This document shows, in pieces, positions 8,693-17,923 of a stretch of DNA of 64,000 nt; the stretch's first letter is position 1; each line of letters starts with the position of its first letter. The notes under the pieces were generated by a model, which saw only the letters and a program-made list of their open reading frames with translations, did no database searches and was not told the origin of the DNA. Origin of the DNA: Cohaesibacter intestini (GTDB lineage Bacteria > Pseudomonadota > Alphaproteobacteria > Rhizobiales > Cohaesibacteraceae); NCBI RefSeq assembly GCF_003324485.1, contig NZ_QODK01000004.1, positions 248,001 to 312,000 of the forward strand, given 5' to 3'. Made by a program: the position numbers and the translations under genes.

Positions 8693-8966
8693 TGGCCGTT
8701 TTCAGCCGATTTTTACAAGATGGAACGGAGTCAAGTTTTGGTGATTAAATCCCTGAAATTACTGTTCTCTTTCTAAGCCTCATGATTGACAATGCGCACA
8801 TTGTGCATCTGGATAACTTTGTTCATGGATAGGTACAAATCTGCGAGATGACATTGCCCAAAATGGAAGCTCTCTCTGTCACAGGCAGGTCAATTTCAGG
8901 GCTGACGAGATGGCAGGATAATCCTTATCTGGGATCCCTTTGTACCTTCCCTGACGGTGGAGATTT

Positions 8967-9278
8967 TCAGACACTGCCAGCTTTTTCAATCACCAGCACC
9001 CGAACAGGCCCGTCCGGATGCGCCACATGTTCATCGCCATCCTGGGCATGAAAGATATCTCCGGGCTTCAAGCGCAAAACGGATTCCATCCCCTTCTCGC
9101 GTACATGCATGTCGACCTCTCCATCCAGAACAACAAACACTTCAGGGCCGTCATTCACGTGCCATTTGTAGGGGGAGTCGGTCCAATGAAGCCGTATTGT
9201 GGCGTCTTCAATGCGCTCGATATCCAGCGCCTCCCAAGCCTTCTGACCGGTGAATTCATTCGCCGTGATTTTCTGCAT
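8967..9278 (-). CDS. Small single-domain cupin protein
   Basis: 103 residues forming one cupin barrel. Conserved motif 1 is represented by WHVNDGPEVFVVLDGEVDMHV (about 39-59) and motif 2 by LKPGDIFHAQDGDEHVAHPDG. A histidine in each half, plus a glutamate, could bind a metal, though the classical HxH pair of motif 1 is missing. The start is supported by AGGAGAA just upstream. It stands alone, divergent from the Lrp-type regulator gene, which might control it. Small cupins of this size range from isomerases to sugar sensors, so no function is assigned. Confidence 0.75.
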   Translation of the reverse strand: MQKITANEFTGQKAWEALDIERIEDATIRLHWTDSPYKWHVNDGPEVFVVLDGEVDMHVREKGMESVLRLKPGDIFHAQDGDEHVAHPDGPVRVLVIEKAGSV

Positions 9279-9390
9279 AGGTTCTCCTCGCTCTGGCCGT
9301 TGATCTAAGTCGTGACTGGTGGGATATTACCGCCGACATGGGCGAACGGACACTTGCGTTGCGACGTAATTGGCCTGCTATTGGAGGGAA

Positions 9391-9813
9391 ATGACGTTGG
9401 ATCAGATGGATAAACGGATACTGGCGGTTCTGGAAGGCAACGCACGGACAAGTGCCGCTGAAATCGGACGTCGGATCGGGTTGTCCCGAACAGCGGTGCA
9501 GGATCGCCTGTCAAAGCTCGAAACCTCCGGTATCATCGGTGGCTACCGCGTTGTGATTTCCGATGCTGAAGGGGATCTGATCCGTGCCGCCTTGTTTGTC
9601 AAAATTGCGGTTCGCCCATGTGAGCCGGCTCTGAACTGGATTGCGTCTCTGAATGGGGTGCAGGAGGTGGTGTCCTTGTCAGGTGACATCGACGCTCTGG
9701 TCAGATGCGCAGTTCCTGACGTGGCAGCCTTGACGGCACTCAATGACAAGATCGGTCAAAGTGAGCTGATCACCAGTGCAAACTCGAGTGTTATCCTGCG
9801 CGTCATCCCATAA
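9391..9813 (+). CDS. Lrp/AsnC family transcriptional regulator
   Basis: 140 residues. An N-terminal winged helix-turn-helix (DKRILAVLEGNARTSAAEIGRRIGLSRTAVQDRLSKLE, about 6-41) is followed by a RAM ligand-sensing domain (about 60-140). The ATG at 9391 is preceded by GGAGGG with ideal spacing and is preferred over an in-frame ATG seven codons upstream. Lrp-type proteins form dimers to octamers and sense amino acids. Neighbours are the divergent cupin gene and a convergent ATPase gene, so a local target is most likely the cupin promoter (inference). Confidence 0.88.
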   Translation: MTLDQMDKRILAVLEGNARTSAAEIGRRIGLSRTAVQDRLSKLETSGIIGGYRVVISDAEGDLIRAALFVKIAVRPCEPALNWIASLNGVQEVVSLSGDIDALVRCAVPDVAALTALNDKIGQSELITSANSSVILRVIP

Positions 9814-9839
9814 CAAAGCTGATGCACAGGTCGCGCCCT

Positions 9840-11324
9840 TTAGTCCGGATTGCCCGGCTCGGTCTGTACGCCCAGATCCTTGAGGGTGACAATGCGGTTG
9901 CCGCGCAGGTCGTTGGCGCAGACCAGATAGTCGCGTTCTTCCATGTAGGTAAGCAGGAAGCGGGCACGGGACGGCGACCGGGTGCCGTAGGCGGTGGCAA
10001 GCTCCAGATTGGTCGGGCAGGGCTTCTTGCCCAAGGCTGCCTTGGCCAGCAGCAAATAGACGCCGCGCATGTCTTCGGGCAATTGGTCTGCGATCAGGCT
10101 CGCCTGTTTCCACTGGTCCTCATCCAGGGTGTCTTCCTTGTCATCGACGCCTGCCCGAGCAACGGCCAGAAGCTGTCGGAATTCCTGCAATTCAGGGGTG
10201 CGCTTGAGACGCTTTTCGATACGACAGCGGACCTGAAAATCCTGATAGAGCACCGAGACCGGCTGATAGGCGGCGTCCGGATCTTCCAGCAGATCGGTCA
10301 GGATCTGGTGCAGGATCTCCTCGCGCTCCTCGGCGCTGAGGCCGGGGTCGAGGTCGAGCTGCGGTTCGGTTTCCCCTTCAAATTGCTGATCAAGGCGCAT
10401 ATGGGCCAACTGCTGGAGCACTTGCGCGGTGGTTTGGGTTGGAGGGGCGATCGCGCGGCGCGGCTCATCCTCGCCGCTTGGCTTGAACAATAGGTCGTCC
10501 ATGGCCTCCCGATTCACTTCAGGCAACGGCATCAATTTGGGGCTGGTGGAACGGGCCGAGGTTTCGACCGCGCCGATCTTGACCGTTTCCGAGCGGCGAT
10601 AGAGGGCCGGGCCGAGGGCAACAAACTGGCCGCGATCAAGATTGCGGAAGGTTTCGGCCTGACGGCGCTCAAGGCCGAGTAGGTCGGCAGCACGGGCCAT
10701 GTCGATATCGAGAAAGGTGCGGCCCATCAGGAAGTTCGAGGCTTCGGCGGCAACGTTTTTGGCCAGCTTGGCCAGACGCTGGGTGGCGATGATCCCCGCA
10801 AGACCGCGTTTTCGGCCGCGGCACATCAGGTTGGTCATGGCCGACAGGGAGGTGCGGCGGGCCTCTTCGCTCACCTCACCACCAGCGGCGGGAGCAAAGA
10901 GCTGGGCCTCATCGACCACCACGACGACCGGATACCAGAAGTCACGTTCGATATCGAACAGGCCATTCAGGAACGCGGCTGCGGCCCGCATCTGGCGGTC
11001 GGCATCCAGTCCCTCAAGGTTCAAAACCGCCGATATCCGGTGCTGGCGCACGCGGGCGGCGATCATTGACAAGTCATCCTCGGTGCCGATGGCATCGACA
11101 ACCGCATGGCCATATTTTTCGGCCAGGGTGACAAAGTCCCCTTCCGGATCGATGACGACCTGCTGAACCCACGGGGCGCTTTGTTCGAGAATGCGGCGCA
11201 ACAAGTGGGATTTGCCCGAACCGGAATTGCCCTGAACCAGCAGACGGGTTGCCAGCAACTCTTCCAGATCCATAAGGGCAGGCTGGCCCAGTTTCATGGT
11301 TCCGAGATCAATGCTGACGGTCAT
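9840..11324 (-). CDS. HerA/DUF87-like P-loop ATPase
   Basis: 494 residues. Walker A is QGNSGSGKSHLLRRIL (about 30-45), Walker B is VVVVVDEAQLFAP (about 129-141), and a downstream ATQRLAKLAKNVA stretch matches the sensor region of the HerA/FtsK superfamily. The C-terminal part (about 300-494) is acidic and helical. It ends in a probable winged-helix segment around SPSRARFLLTYMEERDYLV. The chosen ATG at 11324 starts just before the core; the 59 codons upstream of it are proline-rich, overlap the neighbouring gene and look non-coding. HerA-type motors usually work with a NurA nuclease or SIR2 protein, but none is adjacent. Role unknown, probably DNA processing (inference). Confidence 0.8.
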   Translation of the reverse strand: MTVSIDLGTMKLGQPALMDLEELLATRLLVQGNSGSGKSHLLRRILEQSAPWVQQVVIDPEGDFVTLAEKYGHAVVDAIGTEDDLSMIAARVRQHRISAVLNLEGLDADRQMRAAAAFLNGLFDIERDFWYPVVVVVDEAQLFAPAAGGEVSEEARRTSLSAMTNLMCRGRKRGLAGIIATQRLAKLAKNVAAEASNFLMGRTFLDIDMARAADLLGLERRQAETFRNLDRGQFVALGPALYRRSETVKIGAVETSARSTSPKLMPLPEVNREAMDDLLFKPSGEDEPRRAIAPPTQTTAQVLQQLAHMRLDQQFEGETEPQLDLDPGLSAEEREEILHQILTDLLEDPDAAYQPVSVLYQDFQVRCRIEKRLKRTPELQEFRQLLAVARAGVDDKEDTLDEDQWKQASLIADQLPEDMRGVYLLLAKAALGKKPCPTNLELATAYGTRSPSRARFLLTYMEERDYLVCANDLRGNRIVTLKDLGVQTEPGNPD

Positions 11325-11460
11325 ACGGTTTCTGCTCTGATGATAAGGAGGGGTCGGGCGGGGAAAGTCGCCGATTCGTGTGTCTTGCGCAAGAAATGGG
11401 TGGCTGCAAAGAGGATCTGGTTGATATTCAGAGGTCTCTTGTGAGGAACGGGGATATATA

Positions 11461-12411
11461 ATGGCCATCAAAAAGCAAACAATGGGCGCTTCGAGCGACA
11501 TTCAACAGTCGATGGGGCCGAGGGAATGGGCCATGTTGCTGATGTTGTCCCTGGTCTGGGGTGGATCTTTCTTTTTTGTCGAGGTTGCGGTTACCCAGTT
11601 GCCGACACTGACTATCGTTTTCACAAGGGTTCTATTGGCCGCAATCGCCCTGTGGGGTGTGATCCTGCTGACCGGGCGAGCGGTGCCGCGCAGCTTTGCC
11701 GTCTGGCGCGCATTTTTGATGATGGGCCTGCTCAACAATGTCATCCCCTTCGCGCTGATTGTCTGGGGACAGAAGACCATCGCGTCGGGATTGGCGTCGA
11801 TCCTGAATGCCTCAACACCCCTTTTTACCATTCTGGTCGCGGGGCTGTTGCTCACCGATGAACGGATGACCTTGCGCAAAGGGTTTGGTGTGGTGATTGG
11901 CTTTGTCGGGGTGGTGATCATGATTGGCGGCGATGCCCTGTCAGGCATCGGTCAAGGAGTCTGGGCGCAACTGGCCGTTTTGGGGGCGGCCTTGTCCTAT
12001 GCTTTTGCCGGGGTTTTCGGGCGGCGCTTTAAGGCACTGGGTGTTGAGCCGGTGATGACCGCTGCGGGGCAGGTGAGTGCCTCAAGTGTGATCTTGCTGC
12101 CAATGGTGTGGTTGTTCGATACACCGCAAAGCCTGTCGGTGCCCTCCATGGGGGTGATTGGGGCTCTGGTGGCACTGGCACTGGTGTCGACCGCCTTTGC
12201 CTATATTCTCTATTTTGGAATATTGGAACGGGCGGGGGCAACCAATTTGTTGCTGGTTACCTTCCTCATTCCGGTCTCTGCCATTCTGCTGGGCGCTGTG
12301 GTGCTTGGTGAACGGCTGGAGCTGCTGCATTTTGTCGGGATGGGTTTGATCGGTTGCGGGCTGGCCGCGATTGACGGGCGGTTGCTGGCCCTTGTCCGGC
12401 GGGCTCAGTAA
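11461..12411 (+). CDS. DMT superfamily (EamA) transporter
   Basis: 316 residues with about ten hydrophobic helices arranged as two EamA repeats. The first repeat shows LSLVWGGSFFFVEVAV (about 29-44) and the second ends VVLGERLELLHFVGMGLIGCGLA, both standard DMT landmarks. Inner-membrane efflux or uptake of a small metabolite is expected, with no specific substrate visible. It is divergent from the HerA-like gene and converges on the exonuclease gene, with a 7-bp overlap of the two stop regions (12405-12411). Confidence 0.88.
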   Translation: MAIKKQTMGASSDIQQSMGPREWAMLLMLSLVWGGSFFFVEVAVTQLPTLTIVFTRVLLAAIALWGVILLTGRAVPRSFAVWRAFLMMGLLNNVIPFALIVWGQKTIASGLASILNASTPLFTILVAGLLLTDERMTLRKGFGVVIGFVGVVIMIGGDALSGIGQGVWAQLAVLGAALSYAFAGVFGRRFKALGVEPVMTAAGQVSASSVILLPMVWLFDTPQSLSVPSMGVIGALVALALVSTAFAYILYFGILERAGATNLLLVTFLIPVSAILLGAVVLGERLELLHFVGMGLIGCGLAAIDGRLLALVRRAQ

Positions 12412-14552
12412 CGCGCCTGCTGGCGGCGGATTGCGGCGATCTTGTTTTCTGCCTCGACCGCTTGTCGCAAGGTGGTGATGCCGGAGGCTTCCAACAGATC
12501 GACGAGACGCAGAAAGACTTCCGCCGTGGCCATGGTGTCGCCCAAAGCGGTGTGGCGCATGTCGGGCAGGATTTCAATGCCGAACTGTTCTGCCAGAGCA
12601 TCAAGGGTAAGGCTGGCATTTTGTCCCTGTAGATGGGCGGCGAGCAGCACCGTATCGAGCACAGGATTGGTGAATTTGATTCCCGTGCTTTCCTCCTTGA
12701 GACTGAGGAATTTCATGTCGAAGGCTGCATTGTGGGCCACCAGAACGGCATCAGAGACAAAAGACTGGAATTTCGGCAAGACCGCGTCAATGCGCGGGGC
12801 GTTGGCGACCATGGCGTCGGTGATGTGGTGGATCTTGGTGGTGGCGGGTGGAATGGTCCGACCCGGATAGACATACTGGTCGAAAAACTCGCCCGAAAGA
12901 ATGCGACCATTGACGATACGCACCCCGGCAATCGAGATGATCTCGTCGCCACCGGATGGATCAAGGCCCGTCGTTTCGGTGTCAAAGACGACAAAGTCCA
13001 GCTCACGCAAGGGCGTATCCTCGAGTGAGCCAAGGTTGGTGCGCTCCATCAGATCGAAATCATAGAATTCCAGCCGCTCTGGCAGGATTTGCGTTTCCTC
13101 GCGTGCCTCATCGGTGTGGTGATCGCGGGCGGGAGCCAGAGGCAGACGCAGATGGATGGTGCCTTGTGGCACGCGGGTGCACCAGAAGTCGGTTTTGTGG
13201 CGGTCGAGCACATCACGGCCGGTTATCTCACCCAGATCGCGATCCAGTGGTTCATCGAGCCAGGAATTGATCTGGGCAACGCTTGGAACCTCGTCTCCAT
13301 GCCAGTGGAGATCGATATAGACCTTGCGTCCGGTCTCGGTGGCCTGAAGCTGGAAGGCCTTGAGCCCGGTGGTCTCTGCCACCTTGCGCAGGACAAATTC
13401 CACCAGTTCAACGATGGTCACAGAATCACAGTGGAGCCAGATTGGCTCTCCGATGAACTCGCAGGTGATCTTGAGGCTTTCGGCACTGTTGCGGCGCAGG
13501 ACCGAGTTGAACAGGGAGGAGGAATAGACATCACTCATCGGCCATGCATTGGCGAGCATGGCGTGGGCGGTGTCGTCAAGGGCGGTGATGCGTTTGGCCA
13601 AAGCTGCGGCTTCGCGGGCGATCATCTGTTCAAGCGCATGGCGGGTTTGGCTGTCGAGATGAAAGTCGCCAGTCAGCATTTCCGCTGTGGCTTGCAGATT
13701 GGCTGCCGGGTCACGCAAATTCACCAGCGCATTGTGCAAGAGGCGGTCGCGCTCGACATTTTCGGCCAACTGACGGGTGACATTGTCGAAGGTAATCATG
13801 AAGCCGGTGGCGCTGGTTTCCTGTTCGTTGAGCAGCAGCGACATGCGCCCTTGCAAGGTGTGGCGTCCATCAGCCGTGGCGCAGATGACCAGTTGTCCAA
13901 GGCCTTCCTTGTGGCGTTTGTGACGGCCTTCAGAAAAACGGCGGGTGAGGCGCTCGAGGGCATGATGGAACGGGGCGGCGGAGACCACGCTGAAGAGTGA
14001 GCGACCAAGGCCGAGATCGCCGGATACGTGGAGAATTTCCAGCGCCCGGTGGTTATAGAGCAGGATCTTGTGGTCAAGATTGCAGATCAGTACCCCCTGA
14101 CTGAGATCCTTCAGAACGCTTTCAAGGCGGCGTTTCTGTTTGTTGGCATTGTTGACTGCCACGGCAATCTGGCGGTCGGTCTCGTTGCGCGCCTCGACCA
14201 GCGCTTCGGATATTTCCCGGATGGCCGGATTGAGAAAGCCGAGATATTTGCCGGTTTCCTGATCAAGCCCCTGGCCTGCGCCAGCATGGACGAGGGATCG
14301 GACATCCTTGACAATCATCTCAATCGGGTTGGCAACATTCACATCGAATTTCTGCCAGACCCAACCAGTGAGGAACAGAATGCCAAAGCAGGTAAGTCCG
14401 CCGAACAGAACCAAATGTGGCAGGGCGTCAAATCCAATGCGCTGGAGAGCAAGATAAAGATCGATGATGACCAGCGCGCTGGAGCCAAGGGCGATCAGCG
14501 CAAAGAACAGAAAGATGCGTAGGCGCAGGCTGAGCCGCTGGAGTAAAGGCAT
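12405..14552 (-). CDS. Membrane sensor-kinase-like protein fused to a DnaQ-type 3'-5' exonuclease
   Basis: 715 residues. Two transmembrane helices (about 10-32 and 43-60) are followed by a short linker and a PAS domain around ESVLKDLSQGVLICNLDHKILLYN. Next is a degenerate histidine-kinase module: the dimerisation helix reads NALVNLRDPAANLQ with no phosphorylatable His at the usual place, and the ATPase part lacks clear N and G boxes. The C-terminal third is an intact DEDDh exonuclease: FVVFDTETTGLDP (Exo I), VAHNAAFDMKFL (Exo II) and HTALGDTMATAEVF (Exo III). An ATG 32 codons upstream would overlap the response-regulator gene; the chosen start begins right before the first membrane helix. It is downstream of a response regulator, suggesting a signalling-linked nuclease. 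Confidence 0.82.
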   Translation of the reverse strand: MPLLQRLSLRLRIFLFFALIALGSSALVIIDLYLALQRIGFDALPHLVLFGGLTCFGILFLTGWVWQKFDVNVANPIEMIVKDVRSLVHAGAGQGLDQETGKYLGFLNPAIREISEALVEARNETDRQIAVAVNNANKQKRRLESVLKDLSQGVLICNLDHKILLYNHRALEILHVSGDLGLGRSLFSVVSAAPFHHALERLTRRFSEGRHKRHKEGLGQLVICATADGRHTLQGRMSLLLNEQETSATGFMITFDNVTRQLAENVERDRLLHNALVNLRDPAANLQATAEMLTGDFHLDSQTRHALEQMIAREAAALAKRITALDDTAHAMLANAWPMSDVYSSSLFNSVLRRNSAESLKITCEFIGEPIWLHCDSVTIVELVEFVLRKVAETTGLKAFQLQATETGRKVYIDLHWHGDEVPSVAQINSWLDEPLDRDLGEITGRDVLDRHKTDFWCTRVPQGTIHLRLPLAPARDHHTDEAREETQILPERLEFYDFDLMERTNLGSLEDTPLRELDFVVFDTETTGLDPSGGDEIISIAGVRIVNGRILSGEFFDQYVYPGRTIPPATTKIHHITDAMVANAPRIDAVLPKFQSFVSDAVLVAHNAAFDMKFLSLKEESTGIKFTNPVLDTVLLAAHLQGQNASLTLDALAEQFGIEILPDMRHTALGDTMATAEVFLRLVDLLEASGITTLRQAVEAENKIAAIRRQQARY

Positions 14553-14628
14553 GGAAACACTATGGATCTGACAAAATGGTCTTTGAGCTGAATTCAGGTT
14601 GATCGGTCGGGCTTGCGGGTCGGTTGAC

Positions 14629-15066
14629 TTAGCCGAAGGCCATGTCATGCGTATTTTTCGAGCCGGGTTCGGTCAGCAAGGCATCAACCGCCTTGACGAC
14701 AGCCTCAAGTGCGAAAGGCTTGGTGAGATAGGTGTCGGCTCCAAGCGCGAGACCTTTTTCGATTTCGATTTCACGGCTGCGGGCGCTGATCATGATGATC
14801 TTGGTGTCGCTCGTCTGAGCCGTGGCCCGGATTGTCTGGCAGGTCTCATAGGCACTGCGATCATCCTGAGAAAGATCGAGCAACACCAGATCTGGATGAT
14901 GTTCTTGCGTGGAGCTGAGGGCGCTGCTGCCGTCGGGGGCGGTCATGACATGATAGCCTTGCGCTTTCATCAAATGTTCAAGCACGAAGGACATAGATGG
15001 TTCATCATCGACAACCAAAACTGAATGAGCCAAAATGGTATTCCTCCCAGAGACCGAAGATGACAT
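14629..15066 (-). CDS. Single-domain response regulator (receiver only)
   Basis: 145 residues, one receiver domain and no output domain. The acidic pocket is VVDDEPS (about 18-24), the phospho-acceptor Asp lies in LVLLDLS (about 60-66), and the conserved lysine is in LTKPF. The segment after the acceptor (QDDRSAYE) is unusual for a receiver but the key residues are kept. It lies 76 bp upstream of the kinase-exonuclease fusion, whose kinase module looks unable to autophosphorylate, so another kinase may be its donor (inference). Confidence 0.85.
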   Translation of the reverse strand: MSSSVSGRNTILAHSVLVVDDEPSMSFVLEHLMKAQGYHVMTAPDGSSALSSTQEHHPDLVLLDLSQDDRSAYETCQTIRATAQTSDTKIIMISARSREIEIEKGLALGADTYLTKPFALEAVVKAVDALLTEPGSKNTHDMAFG

Positions 15067-15209
15067 GAAGTTTAGAGCGGGGCTATCGTGTATGAAGACT
15101 GACGACTGACCGCTTTCTCTTTTTCATTGAAAGTATGTCTGTTTTTGCCTTTTCGTGCTATTGGCCTTTCTGCTCAGCAAGGTGGTGCCATCGGGCGAGA
15201 GAACCTTTG

Positions 15210-15731
15210 TCAGGGCTGGTTGCAGACCGCGTCAAAAAGCGGATCGGTGCCGTCAATGTCGAACCAGTTGGCCTTGCCAATGGCATCCTCTGTCAAGGGT
15301 TCGTTGGCGGACCAGTCGGCGCGTTTGCCGCCAATGCAATCGATCATTTGCAGAATGGTCGTGGTCGGGCCGTCTTTCTCTGCCTGAAACAAAGTGGCAA
15401 GCCGAATGCCGGGATAGTCGTCATTTTTCTTGATGGTTGCCTTGTCGATGGCAAGGAAGCGGTCGGTGCGGGGCACGATGAAGGACAGGGGCTGGAGCAT
15501 GCTGGTGCCCTCGGCGGTGCGCAGGATGACGACATTGTCATCAAAGTCGGCGGTGGCGCGGGCATACCAGCCATAATCAAGGACAATTTGCAGCAGGATC
15601 ATTGCGGAGCCTGCGGCCAATGGCACGGCTGCCTTCGGGCGCGGGCGCTTGAGGATGATCTTGTAGAACAGGATGATGAAGCCCGCCGCGCCGACCCCGG
15701 CAACAAAGGTTCCAAGCAAGATGAACAACAT
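15210..15731 (-). CDS. Hypothetical membrane-anchored protein
   Basis: 173 residues starting MLFILLGTFVAGVGAAG. One N-terminal membrane helix (about 2-22) and a probable second one (about 36-55, PLAAGSAMILLQIVLDY) are followed by a soluble domain of about 115 residues facing outside or inside. No family motif was recognised. An upstream in-frame ATG would add ten polar residues before the membrane helix; the inner one is preferred. It lies between the response-regulator and DUF294 genes on the same strand, so it is probably part of the same symporter-associated group. Confidence 0.7.
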   Translation of the reverse strand: MLFILLGTFVAGVGAAGFIILFYKIILKRPRPKAAVPLAAGSAMILLQIVLDYGWYARATADFDDNVVILRTAEGTSMLQPLSFIVPRTDRFLAIDKATIKKNDDYPGIRLATLFQAEKDGPTTTILQMIDCIGGKRADWSANEPLTEDAIGKANWFDIDGTDPLFDAVCNQP

Positions 15732-15914
15732 GGCTTCACTCTCTCCCGCGCAACCCGACACAAGGGTGCGATATACTCGAATTTGACTGCTCTTTCAGGC
15801 GCTAAGATCCTGAAACTACTTTGATCGACAGATACAATGGTTGGCGGGCCTTGGTAAGACCGCATTTCGTCGGGGGCGGGCTGCTTGTTTGGCAAGGTCC
15901 GACCCCGATATGGA

Positions 15915-17756
15915 TCAGGAAAAGGCGCTCTGGCTTTGGCCAAGGGCCGATTGCAGGGTCTTGATGATCAGGAAGGCATCCTTGAGATGGTTGCGTTCCA
16001 GATCGGATAGGCTGGCCGGGGCCAGATAATTGTCCGGGGCGCGGCCCTCGCGGATTTGCCGGGCCTGATGCTCAAGGCGCATGTCGGCGATCAGGTCATA
16101 GGCGTCGATCAGGTCTTGCGCACTGGTCTTGTTGATGGTGCCCTGATCGCGGCCAATGATCAGCCGCTCGCGGGTGTTGGCGGCGGTGATGGCACCCTGA
16201 ATGGCGTAGGCACGGGCAAGATCGACAATCGGCACGACGCCATTGTGTTTGAGGTCGACCGTATCCTTATGCTCGCCCTTCTTGATCAGCGCAAAGCCAC
16301 GGAAAAAGCTGAGCGGCGGGGTGTGGGACAGGGAGTTGGAGATCATGTGTGCACGAAAGATGCTGTTCTTCTTGGCTTTTTCCATTGTCTCCTGGAACAT
16401 GCCGGCAAACAGATCCTCTTGGCCAACAATCGGGCGCAAATCGAACATAACGCTGGCCAGCATCTGGGCCGTTGGGTCGGGCTTGTCGATCCATTGATCA
16501 AAGTAACGGCGCCAGACCGAGCTTGGCTGGCACCAGCGCGGGTTGGTGGCCATCATGTCACCGGGGCAATAGTAAAAGCCACAGGCATCAAGGCCGTCCG
16601 AGACATATTGGGCGAGGTGCTTGAAATAGGGTCCGTGCTCGGTCGCGTCATAGCTGTCGTCGAGCATCAGGCAATTGTCCTGATCGGATATGCCGGTTTG
16701 TTCCTGTCGCCCTTGCGAACCGCAGGCCAGCCAGAGATAGGGGATGGGGGCGGGGCCGAATGTGCCTTCGGCCATCTGAATGAGGCGGCGGGTTAGCGTG
16801 TCGGTGACATTGGTGACGATGCGACCGATATGGTGGGCATCCACGCCGCTGCCGACCAACTGAGCCAGCATTTGCGGCACTTTGACGACAATGGAATTGA
16901 GGCCTTCAAAGTCGTCCTGATGCTGGATGTCGCGGATCAGATAGGGGGCGGAGACCGCCTGCTGGCGCACCAGATTGGTGTTGGTCAGGATGCCCACCAA
17001 AGTGCCGCCCGAGACAATCGGCAAATGGGTGTGGGAACGCTCCATCATCGAGGTCATGGCATCAAAACCGAGCGCGTCAGGGCCAAGGGTGAAGGGATCC
17101 GGGGTCATCACGGCGCGAACCGGTGTGTCGAGCGGCCTGCCCGCAGCCACCACCCGGTCGGTGAGGTCGCCCGAGGTGAGAATGCCGATCAATCTGTCCT
17201 CTTCGGTGACCAATATGCAAGAAATCCGGCGTTCCGCCATGGCTTTCGCCGCTTGGGTGACTGTGGCCTCTGGCGTGATGGTGATTGGGTCCGGGGTCAT
17301 CAGTTCCCCAACGGTGATGGAGATCAGGTTGGTGGTCTGATCCATCCCTTGCGGCTTCGCCTGCCGTTTGATGATCGAGCTGTCGAAAAAGCCGTGAAAG
17401 GCTTTGTTGCCTTGCACCAGCCGATTGAATTCGGCCTTGGGAATGACGAACAGGGTGGTGTCTTCGGATGCGACCGCCTTGTTGGGGGCCTCTCCGTTGG
17501 ACAGGAGCGCCCGTTCACCAAAGCAATTGCCGACATTGAGATGCAGCAGCAGATTGTTTTCCGGGGTGATCAGGTCCACCGCACCGGAATGAATGACATA
17601 AAGGCCGGTCATGCGCTGGCCGACATCGACAATGGTCTCGCCAGCCTTGACGCCAATGAACGAGGTCATAGCCCCGATCTCTTCCAATCGGCTCATTTCC
17701 AGAAGGTCGAATGGATGTCGATGTGCTGCAAAGTCTGCAAAGTCACGCGTGGCCAT
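15915..17756 (-). CDS. cNMP-binding/CBS/DUF294 putative nucleotidyltransferase
   Basis: 613 residues with four modules. There is a cyclic-nucleotide-binding-like domain (about 15-130, GNCFGERALLSNGEAPNKAVA), a CBS pair (about 150-275, two VRAVMTPDP-like repeats) and a DUF294 nucleotidyltransferase-like domain with the GSQGRQEQTGISDQDN core (about 345-360). A C-terminal DUF294_C helical domain completes it. The GSxGR-x(9)-DxD pattern matches GlnD-type transferases. The ATG at 17756 has GGGGAGG at ideal spacing. In other proteobacteria this protein is encoded beside VC_2705-type symporters, exactly as here, and may regulate the transporter or signal through nucleotides (inference). Confidence 0.88.
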   Translation of the reverse strand: MATRDFADFAAHRHPFDLLEMSRLEEIGAMTSFIGVKAGETIVDVGQRMTGLYVIHSGAVDLITPENNLLLHLNVGNCFGERALLSNGEAPNKAVASEDTTLFVIPKAEFNRLVQGNKAFHGFFDSSIIKRQAKPQGMDQTTNLISITVGELMTPDPITITPEATVTQAAKAMAERRISCILVTEEDRLIGILTSGDLTDRVVAAGRPLDTPVRAVMTPDPFTLGPDALGFDAMTSMMERSHTHLPIVSGGTLVGILTNTNLVRQQAVSAPYLIRDIQHQDDFEGLNSIVVKVPQMLAQLVGSGVDAHHIGRIVTNVTDTLTRRLIQMAEGTFGPAPIPYLWLACGSQGRQEQTGISDQDNCLMLDDSYDATEHGPYFKHLAQYVSDGLDACGFYYCPGDMMATNPRWCQPSSVWRRYFDQWIDKPDPTAQMLASVMFDLRPIVGQEDLFAGMFQETMEKAKKNSIFRAHMISNSLSHTPPLSFFRGFALIKKGEHKDTVDLKHNGVVPIVDLARAYAIQGAITAANTRERLIIGRDQGTINKTSAQDLIDAYDLIADMRLEHQARQIREGRAPDNYLAPASLSDLERNHLKDAFLIIKTLQSALGQSQSAFS

Positions 17757-17828
17757 GACAAGCCTCCCCACGAACGCGTTGAATCACCGAATTTTGCCCC
17801 TGATCAGAATGGTCTCCACAGGGGACGT

Positions 17829-17867
17829 AAAAAAGATCCCGCCGATAGTAGGGTCGGCGGGATCTTT
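17829..17867 (-). terminator. Rho-independent terminator of the symporter operon
   Basis: A 14-bp perfect stem (17832-17845 with 17854-17867) and an 8-nt loop are followed on the minus strand by a run of six T. It lies between the symporter stop and the DUF294 start, so the DUF294 group probably needs its own promoter or read-through. Confidence 0.85.
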
Positions 17868-17923
17868 CAACATGTCCTTGATCAAGGTCACGAGGATCTG
17901 GAAGGAGCCTCGTGACGATGGTC

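Noticed and set aside
14553-14648. Upstream ATG at 14648 as the start of the kinase-exonuclease fusion
   Set aside because: It would overlap the response-regulator gene by 20 bp and add a polar stretch before the first membrane helix, with no ribosome site.
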